Source of the DNA: Lachnospiraceae bacterium
Lineage (GTDB): Bacteria > Bacillota > Clostridia > Lachnospirales > Lachnospiraceae
NCBI GenBank assembly: GCA_017621815.1
Contig: JAGASK010000052.1
Span: 1 to 64,000 of the forward strand
Direction of reading: 5' to 3'
DNA: 64,000 nucleotides
In this document: piece after piece, positions 53,747-62,717 of the stretch
Numbering within the stretch: the first letter of the stretch is position 1
How the letters are laid out: every line of letters starts with the position of its first letter
Made by a program: the position numbers and the translations under genes
The notes under the pieces: model-generated
Seen by the model: only the letters and a program-made list of their open reading frames with translations
What the model was told of the DNA's origin: nothing
The model's database searches: none

Positions 53747-54892
53747 TTAATATATTTTTTCAATTTTCCTCGTCTGCTTCACGCTGTCAAAATTCTCTTT
53801 TGCATATGCCTTTGCCTGTCTTACTATTGCCTTTACTTCTTCTTTATGAGATAATGCAAAAATCACTTTTTCCGCTAAATCATTTTCATCTTCCGGCCTA
53901 TATAAATATCCCGTCTTTCTATCCTGAATAATTTCTGCAGTCCCTCCTGAATCGGCTCCTATAACCAGAATATCACCCAACATAGACTCTATTGTTACTC
54001 TTCCTAACGCCTCATTTTTGGAACATACAAGAGCAATATCAATATTTTTCCTTATTTCCTGAATATTTTTAGTAAAGGCTATAAATGTTACATAATCCTC
54101 TATAGATTTATCCTTTACATACGTTTTAAGTTCGTTAGTATAATCAGCATCTCCGCTGCCAACAACATACAGGTGAACATCAGTTATTCCCTTATGAACC
54201 AATATATCAATCATTTTAACAGCATAAATCTGCCCTTTTCCTTCCTGGACGGCCCCACAAATCAAAAAATTGCAAATATTACCGTTTAAAATTTCTTCTT
54301 TATTAATCAAATAGTTGTCTATATCAAATCCGTTATAGATTACTTCTACGTTCTTTTTATTCTTTTTCCCATAATTTTTTTCTTTGACAGCTTCCGTAAT
54401 GCAAATCACTTTTCGAGATTGATTCCTCAACATTTTGTTTAATCGGGGACAAACATATTCAATATTATAATCATCTTCCATCATTTCCCTGATATGCCAT
54501 ACATGAGGCTTACCCGTCAGTTTTGCCAATACAGGTCCAAAGTCGGAAACAGAACTGTTGGAATGAATTACATCTACATTCCATCTGGTAATTATATCCT
54601 TATTCTGTTTTGCCAAAGCGAAATTATAAGCAATATTATACAGTTTATCTCTTTTGCTTATAGGTTTTCCTACTTTTTGATAATTTCCAAAAAAAGGAAT
54701 TACCTTATAAGTATACTTTTTTTTATTAAGTTCCTGTAATAGCGGTCCGTAAGCCGACACAATAACGCTTGTCCTAAAACCATCCAGATTTAATTTATCC
54801 ATCAGGTTAAGCATGGAAGTATTAGCACCATACAAACCCGCATTACTCGTTACAAACAAAATATGTTTCTTGCTTTTCATTTCAATTCTCAT
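53747..54892 (-). CDS. Glycosyltransferase family 4 protein
   Basis: 381 residues. HILFVTSNAGLYGANTSMLN is the GT4 acceptor-side glycine-rich loop, CNFLICGAVQEGKGQIYAVK starts the donor half, and CSKNEALGRVTIESMLGDIL carries a clean E-x7-E motif followed by GADSGGTAEIIQDRKTGYLY. The GGGGAGG sequence lies very close to the ATG at 54892; an ATG four codons later is the alternative. It is a retaining transferase by family; sugar unknown. Confidence 0.88.
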   Translation of the reverse strand: MRIEMKSKKHILFVTSNAGLYGANTSMLNLMDKLNLDGFRTSVIVSAYGPLLQELNKKKYTYKVIPFFGNYQKVGKPISKRDKLYNIAYNFALAKQNKDIITRWNVDVIHSNSSVSDFGPVLAKLTGKPHVWHIREMMEDDYNIEYVCPRLNKMLRNQSRKVICITEAVKEKNYGKKNKKNVEVIYNGFDIDNYLINKEEILNGNICNFLICGAVQEGKGQIYAVKMIDILVHKGITDVHLYVVGSGDADYTNELKTYVKDKSIEDYVTFIAFTKNIQEIRKNIDIALVCSKNEALGRVTIESMLGDILVIGADSGGTAEIIQDRKTGYLYRPEDENDLAEKVIFALSHKEEVKAIVRQAKAYAKENFDSVKQTRKIEKIY

Positions 54893-54914
54893 ATCCTCCC
54901 CATAAGGCTGTTAA

Positions 54915-56816
54915 TTATTGCCGTGCAAGCGAAATCCCATTCTCTGATGATAATACCCGATAAACAGCATTCGTTTGCAGTGCTTCCCCGCCTGTATATT
55001 TTTCAAACACTTTGTTAATGTCATCATTTGTGGTAATGACAAATATATAATCATTTTTTGCAATTTCATTTATCGCATCGTTTTCCATTTCTTTTGTTGA
55101 AAAATCATATGTAATTAAGTCGTTATATTTGTAATTGAAATATACTCTCTGCGTATCCAGGAAGTAGTTTACATAATATTGATTTCTGCAATTTTCTTCG
55201 CAAATCAGAAAAACGGATGCATCAGTTTCCGTTCCATTTTCAATTATTTCTGCATATTGCCTCCATTTCGTCATATTATTTCCCAAAATTCTTTGAGGAA
55301 GCAGATATTCAAAGGATTCATGATCCAGCATCAGCACACCGAAAGCTAATGCAACGGCCAAGGATTTATAATTTACATATTGCTTCTTACAACTGTATGC
55401 AAGCCTTACAAGTAAAATCAGCAATATTAAAAACTCGCTGACAACATATGAGGACATATATCGTTCAAAGCTTGCCAACTTTAATGCCTCTCCTTCAGAA
55501 TAACAAAACATATATAAAACAAACATCGTAAATGCATATCCAGCTGTACCACAGATAAAAACGATGGACAACATTAATACATTTTCCTTTTCAAATTTTT
55601 TCTTAAATGCACGCCAAAGAATAAACAAAAAAATGAGCGCAATAAATATGGACGATACATAGGCAATCGAGATAATTCCAGAAAACAAATTTCTTTCACA
55701 AAGAGCTAACACATATGATTTATACACACTGCGCTGTACCTGACTGCCCCCTCCTCTAAATAAAATATTTACAATTTCGCTGAGTTTAATTTTTGAAAAA
55801 CTAAACTGTTGTCCTGTAATATTTAAAGAATCAACATACCTTGTCCAAGATATATAACTTAAAACCGGCATTAGAAATAGAATGCCCATTTTAGTCAATA
55901 CGTATATTTTCTCCTGACCGCGACTATCATTACCATGAGAGTTAGGCCATCTTTTTCTCCAATCTACAAACTGATGCAAAACATAATACAAATACACAAG
56001 CATTACAAATGCTATACCCATCTGTTTTGATATAATAAGAGCTGACAGGCTTAAAACCAAGCCAATGTAATCAAAAAGGTCATAAAACGCGCCTCTGTCT
56101 ATAAGCAAGGATATAGCATATACATATAATATCGGCATAAACATATCATTATAAATAGTCTCAAAAATACCATAAACATCAAAGGTTCCTATAAGCAAAA
56201 TGATTATCACAGACAAACTGACAGCAGATAAAAAATGCTTAAATCCTTTTTTTTCATATTGAAAATCTGCAATCGGAGGAACTATTAGTGAAAGGGTAAA
56301 TATATGCAAAGACATTGTTACTGCCGACTCAGAATAGCCTCCACATAATTTGCACCACAACATTTCAAAGACTGAAACAAAGGGCGGATAATCCTTATGG
56401 ACAAGAAGCCTTGATTCCGGCACAGAATAAAACTGATCAAGACGCAGCATTTCTTTCACCATAACTCCCCAATGAGAAAGTTCATCCCATGTCGAAAAAC
56501 TTCTTCTATAATCTATGATAAAATAAATGAGAAAAACAGCTATAAACGCATATAATCCATAAGAAAAAACCTTTTCCCTGATCATGGAATTTTTCTTTAT
56601 AATAATCCACCATAAACCAGCCCCCCCGCCTGCTGCGCTTCCAATGACCAAAGCTATGTAGCCTATTTTAAAGGAACCAAATATCATTTGAGTAATATAC
56701 AAAATAAAGACCGCCGCCAGCAACGTTACCGGAAGACACTTGCCGAAGCTTCGTTTACCTATTATAACTACGCCTACCGTTAAAAACACAAAGAACAACA
56801 ATGGTATAAATAACAT
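54915..56816 (-). CDS. Polytopic membrane protein, possible GT-C glycosyltransferase
   Basis: 633 residues with ten or more hydrophobic helices and a soluble C-terminal tail of about 120 residues (DASVFLICEENCRNQYYVNY ...). The first large external loop has YRRSFSTWDELSHWGVMVK, an acidic motif in the position where GT-C enzymes keep their catalytic residue, followed by HKDYPPFVSVFEMLW. That pattern suggests a lipid-sugar-dependent transferase acting outside the membrane, but I cannot name a family. GGGAGG lies 6 bases before the ATG. Confidence 0.7.
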   Translation of the reverse strand: MLFIPLLFFVFLTVGVVIIGKRSFGKCLPVTLLAAVFILYITQMIFGSFKIGYIALVIGSAAGGGAGLWWIIIKKNSMIREKVFSYGLYAFIAVFLIYFIIDYRRSFSTWDELSHWGVMVKEMLRLDQFYSVPESRLLVHKDYPPFVSVFEMLWCKLCGGYSESAVTMSLHIFTLSLIVPPIADFQYEKKGFKHFLSAVSLSVIIILLIGTFDVYGIFETIYNDMFMPILYVYAISLLIDRGAFYDLFDYIGLVLSLSALIISKQMGIAFVMLVYLYYVLHQFVDWRKRWPNSHGNDSRGQEKIYVLTKMGILFLMPVLSYISWTRYVDSLNITGQQFSFSKIKLSEIVNILFRGGGSQVQRSVYKSYVLALCERNLFSGIISIAYVSSIFIALIFLFILWRAFKKKFEKENVLMLSIVFICGTAGYAFTMFVLYMFCYSEGEALKLASFERYMSSYVVSEFLILLILLVRLAYSCKKQYVNYKSLAVALAFGVLMLDHESFEYLLPQRILGNNMTKWRQYAEIIENGTETDASVFLICEENCRNQYYVNYFLDTQRVYFNYKYNDLITYDFSTKEMENDAINEIAKNDYIFVITTNDDINKVFEKYTGGEALQTNAVYRVLSSENGISLARQ

Positions 56817-56827
56817 AATTATCCTCC

Positions 56828-57469
56828 CTAAATACTGCCAATCCTAACAATAGATTCATAAATCAGTTGCGCAATACCTTCATTTGCAGCTCTGTCAAAA
56901 TGAATATAATCTGTATGAACGACGCTTTTCTCTGTCAATCCGGAATATATATCTATATATTTACCTGAATATTCCCGGCATACTTCTTCCACAATCCTGT
57001 TTCTTTCTGCAATTTCAATATTTCTTTTTTCATCTGGTGTAATCAAATCTTCTTTTAAGACCGTTGGCGTTGCAGATAAAAAATATATATTACTGCAATA
57101 TTCGGAAATCACACGAACTAAATTTTCATAACCGCTCTTAAATATTTTACGATATTCTTCATCATCACTGCATCTCCTAAAAAAACCATGCTGTCCTCCC
57201 CATTGCAGAATAACAGATTGATATTTATATTCACTTACTTCAAAGAAAAAACGTATTTGTTTTTCACTCATGGAATCCGTCACTTGACTGGATGATGCAC
57301 ACAAATCCACTGCAATTTCATTTTGCATGCATAATTCATTCAGTCTTCCTCTTATTCCCCTGGTTACAGAATCTCCAAGCATTGCAAATCTTTTCATGTC
57401 AGCTCTGTTGGCTTTCTCAAACCAAGTATTTCCCCACTCGATACCCTCTCTGCAAAACACGTCACTCAT
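56828..57469 (-). CDS. SGNH/GDSL-type hydrolase-like protein
   Basis: 213 residues. RFAMLGDSVTRGIRGRLNEL contains the block I GDS motif with the catalytic Ser, and HTDYIHFDRAANEGIAQL carries the C-terminal Asp/His block (DxxH). LQWGGQHGFFRRC lies where the block III Gly/Asn region would be. There is no signal peptide, so it may be cytoplasmic. GDSL enzymes in glycan loci often add or remove O-acetyl groups. A Shine-Dalgarno is weak. It is followed in the gene order by the large membrane protein, 11 bases away. Confidence 0.8.
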   Translation of the reverse strand: MSDVFCREGIEWGNTWFEKANRADMKRFAMLGDSVTRGIRGRLNELCMQNEIAVDLCASSSQVTDSMSEKQIRFFFEVSEYKYQSVILQWGGQHGFFRRCSDDEEYRKIFKSGYENLVRVISEYCSNIYFLSATPTVLKEDLITPDEKRNIEIAERNRIVEEVCREYSGKYIDIYSGLTEKSVVHTDYIHFDRAANEGIAQLIYESIVRIGSI

Positions 57470-57542
57470 TTTTTCTTATTATTCCTTTCCACTCTTTTAA
57501 TTACAAATATCGTGTTTTTAAGCTCATTTTAATTACCTGTTA

Positions 57543-58646
57543 TCAGGCATATGTCCATTCCTTTATCATTTGATCTATTGAAATCCAATTCAGTCCGTCA
57601 TTGCCATAGCCACACAACTGGCCGCTGATTTCTTCATCATGATTTCTGACTGCTATAAGTACATTGGCCATTCCATATGACAAAATTTGAGGTTTTTCAA
57701 TTTTTATCCCCCTTAATTCCTGTCCCCATTTTTCTCTGTCATTATCCGCAAAAAACCTCACGTGAATACCTGCCTGCAACAGCACCTGACATAGCCTTTC
57801 TCCCCAAACGCCGGTTCCAAAAATAACAATTCCATCCTTAACATCTTTAAATTTTCTTTCCAAAACGAAATAAAGAGCAAGGGGATTCTCACTTATTGCT
57901 GCAGTAAACTCTGCTGTACGATATTTATTTTCAATCTGCACCAATGCTTTTTCCTTCTCCGGACAATAATCCACATACTTCATCCGAATTATCTTTGCCT
58001 CTTTTGCACATTCTAATGCTTTCTTAGTACTGACTCCTCCATATCTGAAATTCGCTATTATTTCATCAATATATGCAAACTTAACACCCCTGCACAAAAA
58101 ACGCAGAATTAAATCGTGATCTGCCGCTATATTATACTCCGTATTAAATATCCCGTATTTTTCATATACATTTTTTCTTACAAAAACGCTGGGATGAGGT
58201 ATCATCATAGAATACCATAACTGATTTAACGGCTTTTTTATACTGCACCTTCTTGTTCCATTTTCACAAATATTCCATATTTTTCCGTAAACCAATTCTG
58301 CGTCTGAATTCCGAAAACAATTCACTGCCTTTTCAACAGCATCCTCTTCATACCAGTCGTCACTGTTTATAATCCCTATAATATCCCCTGTTGCATGGTA
58401 TATTCCTTTGTTCATTGCATCATATATACCATTATCCGGTTCACTTACATAATAATCTATCGACTCCTTATACTTTTCAATAATATCACACGTACTATCT
58501 GTAGACTTTCCATCTATCATGATATATTCAATATTATCATAGGTCTGATTCACTACACTGCATATTGTTTGTTCTATTGTGGCAGCAGCATTATATGATA
58601 CCGTAATAATGCTAACCTTTATGTTCTCTCCCGACACATCCTTCAC
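57543..58646 (-). CDS. Family 2 glycosyltransferase with C-terminal Rossmann module
   Basis: 367 residues, a paralogue of the 50670-51797 product. GT2: VSIITVSYNAAATIEQTICS, IDGKSTDSTCDII, GIINSDDWYEEDAVEKAVN. Rossmann-like module: IVIFGTGVWGERLCQVLL, FFADNDREKWGQELRG, NVLIAVRNHDEEI. The reading frame begins at a GTG (58646) that is very close to AGGAG; a GTG three codons later would be better spaced, so the start is uncertain by a few residues. Two nearly alike GT2-module proteins about 6.9 kb apart point to duplication within the locus. Confidence 0.87.
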   Translation of the reverse strand: MKDVSGENIKVSIITVSYNAAATIEQTICSVVNQTYDNIEYIMIDGKSTDSTCDIIEKYKESIDYYVSEPDNGIYDAMNKGIYHATGDIIGIINSDDWYEEDAVEKAVNCFRNSDAELVYGKIWNICENGTRRCSIKKPLNQLWYSMMIPHPSVFVRKNVYEKYGIFNTEYNIAADHDLILRFLCRGVKFAYIDEIIANFRYGGVSTKKALECAKEAKIIRMKYVDYCPEKEKALVQIENKYRTAEFTAAISENPLALYFVLERKFKDVKDGIVIFGTGVWGERLCQVLLQAGIHVRFFADNDREKWGQELRGIKIEKPQILSYGMANVLIAVRNHDEEISGQLCGYGNDGLNWISIDQMIKEWTYA

Positions 58647-58656
58647 TCTCCTGCAG

Positions 58657-59916
58657 TTAATTCTGTATATTGATAATGTTGAATAATCTTCTTCTTTTCA
58701 GTTCCTCAATAATATCCGATTTATTTTCCCTGGATTTAACGCCCAGTACAATCGCTGCATATTTATGATTTGCTTCCAATTCCTCAATTTCATATACAGG
58801 CAGACCATTAATGGAAACAGTGTTGGAATGCTTCTTAGTGACAGCTACTGCATTAACCAAAATTCCTTCTCTATTTAGACATTCAATCACATCAACCGCA
58901 TAATTGCCTGCGCCATATACAATAATCTCACTTGCGCTACGAAGCTTTATTAAATCATCTGTTTTCAGCCTCAAAGCTTCATTTATGTCCGCATTCACCA
59001 ATAATCTGCAGTATAAATGACATTCTGACCCTGATTCAAAATCCTTTTCTGAAAGAAATTTTTTATTCCTAGCATAAAGCCTTCTTGCCTGTTTCAGACG
59101 CATGCACATATACTTATCAAAATACCCATTTACTTCCTCAGAAAATTTACTTTGATTCCAAAATTCAAGCAGCCTACAATATATCTTAAACATAGCGATT
59201 GCTTTTTGAGGTGAAACATTGGTAGACATTGTTCCTCCATGTCTCCTGTAAATATGGTATTCCTTATCAATACACATACACCTTTTAGCAGAAAGCATTG
59301 CCCGTACTGAAAATTCTGCATCCTCTCCTAATAGCCCATCTGAAAATTTAATATCGTAATCCGTCAGAAACCTACGGCGCCAAAATTGCCTGCAGACAGA
59401 ACCCGTATATGCGTTATTTTCCATCAAAATACTGAACATTTCTGTACCGCTTAATATTTTCCCTTCAAGATCAGGCAATTCAAAGTGCAACCGCAAATTG
59501 CCAATATGTTCTTCATCCTGCAGTTCACTGTTAAAATAGATACAGTCTGTTTCGTTTTCATCCGCATATTTAATCAACTCCGTAAATATCTGTGGCTTTA
59601 TTAAATCATCAGCATCCAAAAAATATACATATTTCCCCCTCGCTATTTCCAATCCCCTGTTTCTGGCATATGCAGTACCTTTATTTCCAACATTGCTAAT
59701 AAGCCTAATGCGATTGTCCTTATTGCAATACTTTTTAATAATATCCGATGTTCCATCTGCCGAACCATCTTCCACACATATAATTTCTATATTATATACC
59801 GGCTGTTGAAATACACTGTCCAAACAACTGCTTATATATTTCTCAACATTATAAGCCGGAATAATAACTGAAACAACAGGTTTATACTCATTTTTTTCCA
59901 TTTTTATTTCCATCAC
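58657..59916 (-). CDS. Family 2 glycosyltransferase with C-terminal Rossmann module
   Basis: 419 residues. GT2: VSVIIPAYNVEKYISSCLDS, VEDGSADGTSDII, FLDADDLIKPQIFTEL. The C-terminal third has SEIIVYGAGNYAVDVIECLN, INGLPVYEIEELEANHKYAA and IVLGVKSRENKSDIIEEL, the Rossmann-like module seen in several neighbours. No clear Shine-Dalgarno precedes the start at 59916 (GTG, then ATG at the next codon). It follows the split acetyltransferase gene by 22 bases. Confidence 0.87.
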   Translation of the reverse strand: MMEIKMEKNEYKPVVSVIIPAYNVEKYISSCLDSVFQQPVYNIEIICVEDGSADGTSDIIKKYCNKDNRIRLISNVGNKGTAYARNRGLEIARGKYVYFLDADDLIKPQIFTELIKYADENETDCIYFNSELQDEEHIGNLRLHFELPDLEGKILSGTEMFSILMENNAYTGSVCRQFWRRRFLTDYDIKFSDGLLGEDAEFSVRAMLSAKRCMCIDKEYHIYRRHGGTMSTNVSPQKAIAMFKIYCRLLEFWNQSKFSEEVNGYFDKYMCMRLKQARRLYARNKKFLSEKDFESGSECHLYCRLLVNADINEALRLKTDDLIKLRSASEIIVYGAGNYAVDVIECLNREGILVNAVAVTKKHSNTVSINGLPVYEIEELEANHKYAAIVLGVKSRENKSDIIEELKRRRLFNIINIQN

Positions 59917-59938
59917 TTTATATTTTTATTGTACAATA

Positions 59939-61067
59939 TTATTCTTTCTGATTCACATCTTCCGAAAGCCTTATATTCTCCTCACCGCAGCTGCAAATAT
60001 CCTCGGCCTGATCAGCTCTGGTCCATGCTACATTCTTCCTTTTTATTATGGCAGGACTTCCGAACAGCAAAACATTATTTGGTGTTCTGCACTTTACAAA
60101 ACTGCATGCCCCTACAATGCTTCCATTTCCCAAATTTGTATTATACATAATTGTGCTTCTCATGCCAATCCAGACATGGTTTCCTATTTTAACTTCTAAG
60201 CCTTCATCTTTCCTTTTCCTGAAATTAATATTCTTCTTTGATTCAACATCAAAAATTGAATGCCCATCGTTTGTCCGCAGATGAATATCATTTGCAAACA
60301 TACAGTCTTTACCTATCTCACACCTGGTATCTGCCCCCATCGCAAAAAAACAATTCATACCCACAGTACTTCCTGATCCTATCCGAAAACTGCTGTTTCT
60401 GCGCAGTATCAATTTTATGCCAGTTGCAAAATGACAGCCAGTTCCCAAATCAGCAATGCTGTTCCCTTCCACTGTAAAATTCGCTTTCCTGACGGATACT
60501 TTCTCACCCATTTCTATCTTTGCCTCATCACCAAGAGAAAAATGACAGTCAATAACCTCTGCCTCAGCACCGATGTTTATTACTGAATTATTATGCATAT
60601 AGATGAGCGTATCCTCAATATAAGCCTTATTATCTATTTTAATTATTGCATTCCAACCCAGAAAATAAAATTTTAACCCTTTATAAAATCCATATATTCT
60701 ATTTCCGTGGGCATCCTCAAAATATTCGTCATCTTTTTTAACAGTACAATCACAAAAGCAATAATAATCCCTAACAGGCGTATACCCCCCCCCCACGCAA
60801 TTTATCGGCTTTTTTATCGTTATTACAATCCATAGGAATCACTATATAATATTCATTGGATTTATCATCCACCTCATTAAGCGCTCTGACCGCCCTCCCC
60901 GCAATATTATCTGCCTTTTCCTCTATAAAGAACTCCGTAGTTAAATTATATGATTTTCTCAATACCGCAGCAATGCCTTTAGATGCTGAACTATAACCCC
61001 ATATAACAATTTTTCTATTGCGATAATTTTGAAATACGTTTTCTGCTACATCATCAATCCAGTTCAT
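59939..61067 (-). pseudogene. PglD-like Rossmann/hexapeptide acetyltransferase, frameshifted at poly-G (probably phase-variable)
   Basis: Two overlapping frames make one gene. The first (61067 to 60771) starts MNWIDDVAENVF with GGAGG before the ATG and encodes the Rossmann-like module (KIVIWGYSSASKGIAAVL, NEYYIVIPMDCN). It then runs into a ten-G tract and stops after GGGVYAC (98 residues). The second frame (to 59939) begins in the tract with GGGYTPVRDYYCFC and encodes a left-handed beta-helix acetyltransferase (FRIGSGSTVGMNCFFAMGAD, KIGNHVWIGMRSTIMYN, LLFGSPAIIKRKNVAW). With nine G the two join as one 375-residue protein. As written, the acetyltransferase is off unless slippage or reinitiation occurs. 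A sequencing error in the homopolymer is the alternative. Confidence 0.85.
60785..60794 (-). repeat. Poly-G(10) tract, putative phase-variation switch
   Basis: Ten consecutive G on the coding strand (C on the plus strand) interrupt the acetyltransferase gene. Ten gives a stop 13 bases after the tract; nine (or six, or twelve) gives a full-length protein. Long G tracts inside surface-modification genes are the classical form of slipped-strand contingency loci, and this is the longest G/C homopolymer I noticed in a window where A/T runs are common. Confidence 0.9.
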
Positions 61068-61089
61068 ATTCCCTCCACGATTTTGAGCT

Positions 61090-62577
61090 TTATTCTGCAT
61101 GAATCGCTTTATAAATATCCAATCTGTTCTTTTCAGAAATCTCAAGTAATTTTTTGGACATTTCCTTCTGTTTCCACTCAATGTCCGCAGAATCTATTAT
61201 CTTCGCAAATACTTCTAAAATATTGCTGCAGATTTCATTTGTATTTTCCCTGAGATTTACATAGCACTCCTCCATATTTACATCTTCCAAGAACCACTTC
61301 ATCTTATTATGCGTTCCCAAGGTAATAATCTTTCTTCCAAGACCATAAGGAATCATTTGCGCATGTCCACGCATCCCAATGGTACATTCGGTTTTCTGAT
61401 AAAAACTATATATCTGTTTAGGTAAACACTGTGTAAAATTCTTTACTTTATATTTTACTTGTTCTCTGTCCAGATATAGCAAAAACTGCAAGTCTGCATC
61501 ACAATGCGCAACATAAACAATGTGAAATCCTTTCTTTGAAATCTCAGATATTGCTTTGGCAACACTAGTAAGTATATTCTCTTTGCATAAACCAAAGCGG
61601 CTTTCAGAACGATCGAATGCCATATTGACTGCTATAATACGTTTCTTTTTAGTTTTAAAGCATTTTTCAGTTGGCACAAATTGCTTTGCTAATACTGTAG
61701 TACAGGGCTGATAGCATATTTTATCTCGTAAATCCTCATTAAGCAGCCCTTTTACAGCTTCGATACTTCCATAATTTCTTAATCCGATAAAAATCGCTTT
61801 CCTGGTTATTGCGTTCAATGAATGAATAAATAATTCTGTGTTTTTCTGCCCTATAAAGTAATTATAACCTACGGAATAAATAATAATGGGAATATGAATT
61901 TTTTCCAGCAATTCTTCAGAAATTGCCCACTGCCAGCCGCTTATTTTATTCTTATTAGTATCTGGCAGGAAAAGCCCACCTCCGCCGATAACAAGTACAT
62001 CTGTCTGATTAATCTGATTTATCAAATCCAGTGTAACTTTTTCCCTGATGTCTATAATATTCCATTTATGAAACGCAAGATATTTTCTGACACACCAAGA
62101 CAAATATGTGTCACCTGCATTTTGAGCTACACAATAAGTAATATGAGTTGCATATATTTCTTTTCTATTTTTACTATGGGTTTTCTTCTCTAAGTTTTTA
62201 TATATAACATTTCTTAACTTTCGCATCTTTAATGCAAGTTCACTTTTTTTATAACTTTCCGCATACAGCTTTCTTGCATCCATATAATTCTTAATTTTCA
62301 GATTTTTTACAATTTCCCGGATTTCTGTAGCGTACTTATCACTGACAGCTAAAAGAAAAATAGTATTTTTGTAAAAATCCTGTACTTCATATACAGGTTT
62401 TACTTCGATTCCATTAATGAAATAAGGTTTAAACTCTTTTTCGCTTTTAACAAAGTATTTTACCCTGTTTTCGATTTTTAAATCTCCCAGGAACTGCAAT
62501 GTTCGTTTTCCTATCTCGCCCGCTCCATAAATTATAACACTTTCAAAATTCATAACTTTTTTGATATATTTGTCCAC
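61090..62577 (-). CDS. Polysaccharide pyruvyl transferase with N-terminal Rossmann module
   Basis: 495 residues. Residues 1-110 are the Rossmann-like module (SVIIYGAGEIGKRTLQFL, KYFVKSEKEFKPYFINGI, FLLAVSDKYATEIREI). Residues about 140-480 match the polysaccharide pyruvyl transferase family: YCVAQNAGDTYLSWCVRKYL, TDVLVIGGGGLFLPDTNK and ECTIGMRGHAQMIPYGLGRK. It is the second pyruvyl-transferase-family gene in the locus. The start is a GTG at 62577 with a GGGGG sequence about 9 bases ahead; an ATG at 62553 lacks any Shine-Dalgarno. A possible promoter lies upstream. Confidence 0.87.
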   Translation of the reverse strand: MDKYIKKVMNFESVIIYGAGEIGKRTLQFLGDLKIENRVKYFVKSEKEFKPYFINGIEVKPVYEVQDFYKNTIFLLAVSDKYATEIREIVKNLKIKNYMDARKLYAESYKKSELALKMRKLRNVIYKNLEKKTHSKNRKEIYATHITYCVAQNAGDTYLSWCVRKYLAFHKWNIIDIREKVTLDLINQINQTDVLVIGGGGLFLPDTNKNKISGWQWAISEELLEKIHIPIIIYSVGYNYFIGQKNTELFIHSLNAITRKAIFIGLRNYGSIEAVKGLLNEDLRDKICYQPCTTVLAKQFVPTEKCFKTKKKRIIAVNMAFDRSESRFGLCKENILTSVAKAISEISKKGFHIVYVAHCDADLQFLLYLDREQVKYKVKNFTQCLPKQIYSFYQKTECTIGMRGHAQMIPYGLGRKIITLGTHNKMKWFLEDVNMEECYVNLRENTNEICSNILEVFAKIIDSADIEWKQKEMSKKLLEISEKNRLDIYKAIHAE

Positions 62578-62607
62578 TCTACGAGCCCCCTATATCCTGC
62601 AAATTGT

Positions 62608-62637
62608 ATCATAAGCTTATATACTTGCTATGCACAA
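62608..62637 (-). promoter_or_regulatory. Possible promoter upstream of the second pyruvyl transferase
   Basis: In the 140-base gap, TTGTGC (62632-62637) and TATGAT (62608-62613) are spaced by 18 bases. The -10 has one mismatch, the -35 three. It is the only sizeable gap in the first 45 kb of the transcription order, so an internal promoter here would make sense, but the -35 is weak. Confidence 0.35.
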
Positions 62638-62717
62638 TTTCACCAACACCATATATAAAAAGATTAACTCTTATTACGGATTATTTTCCATTCTTTCTTT
62701 AATTCCATTACTGTACC

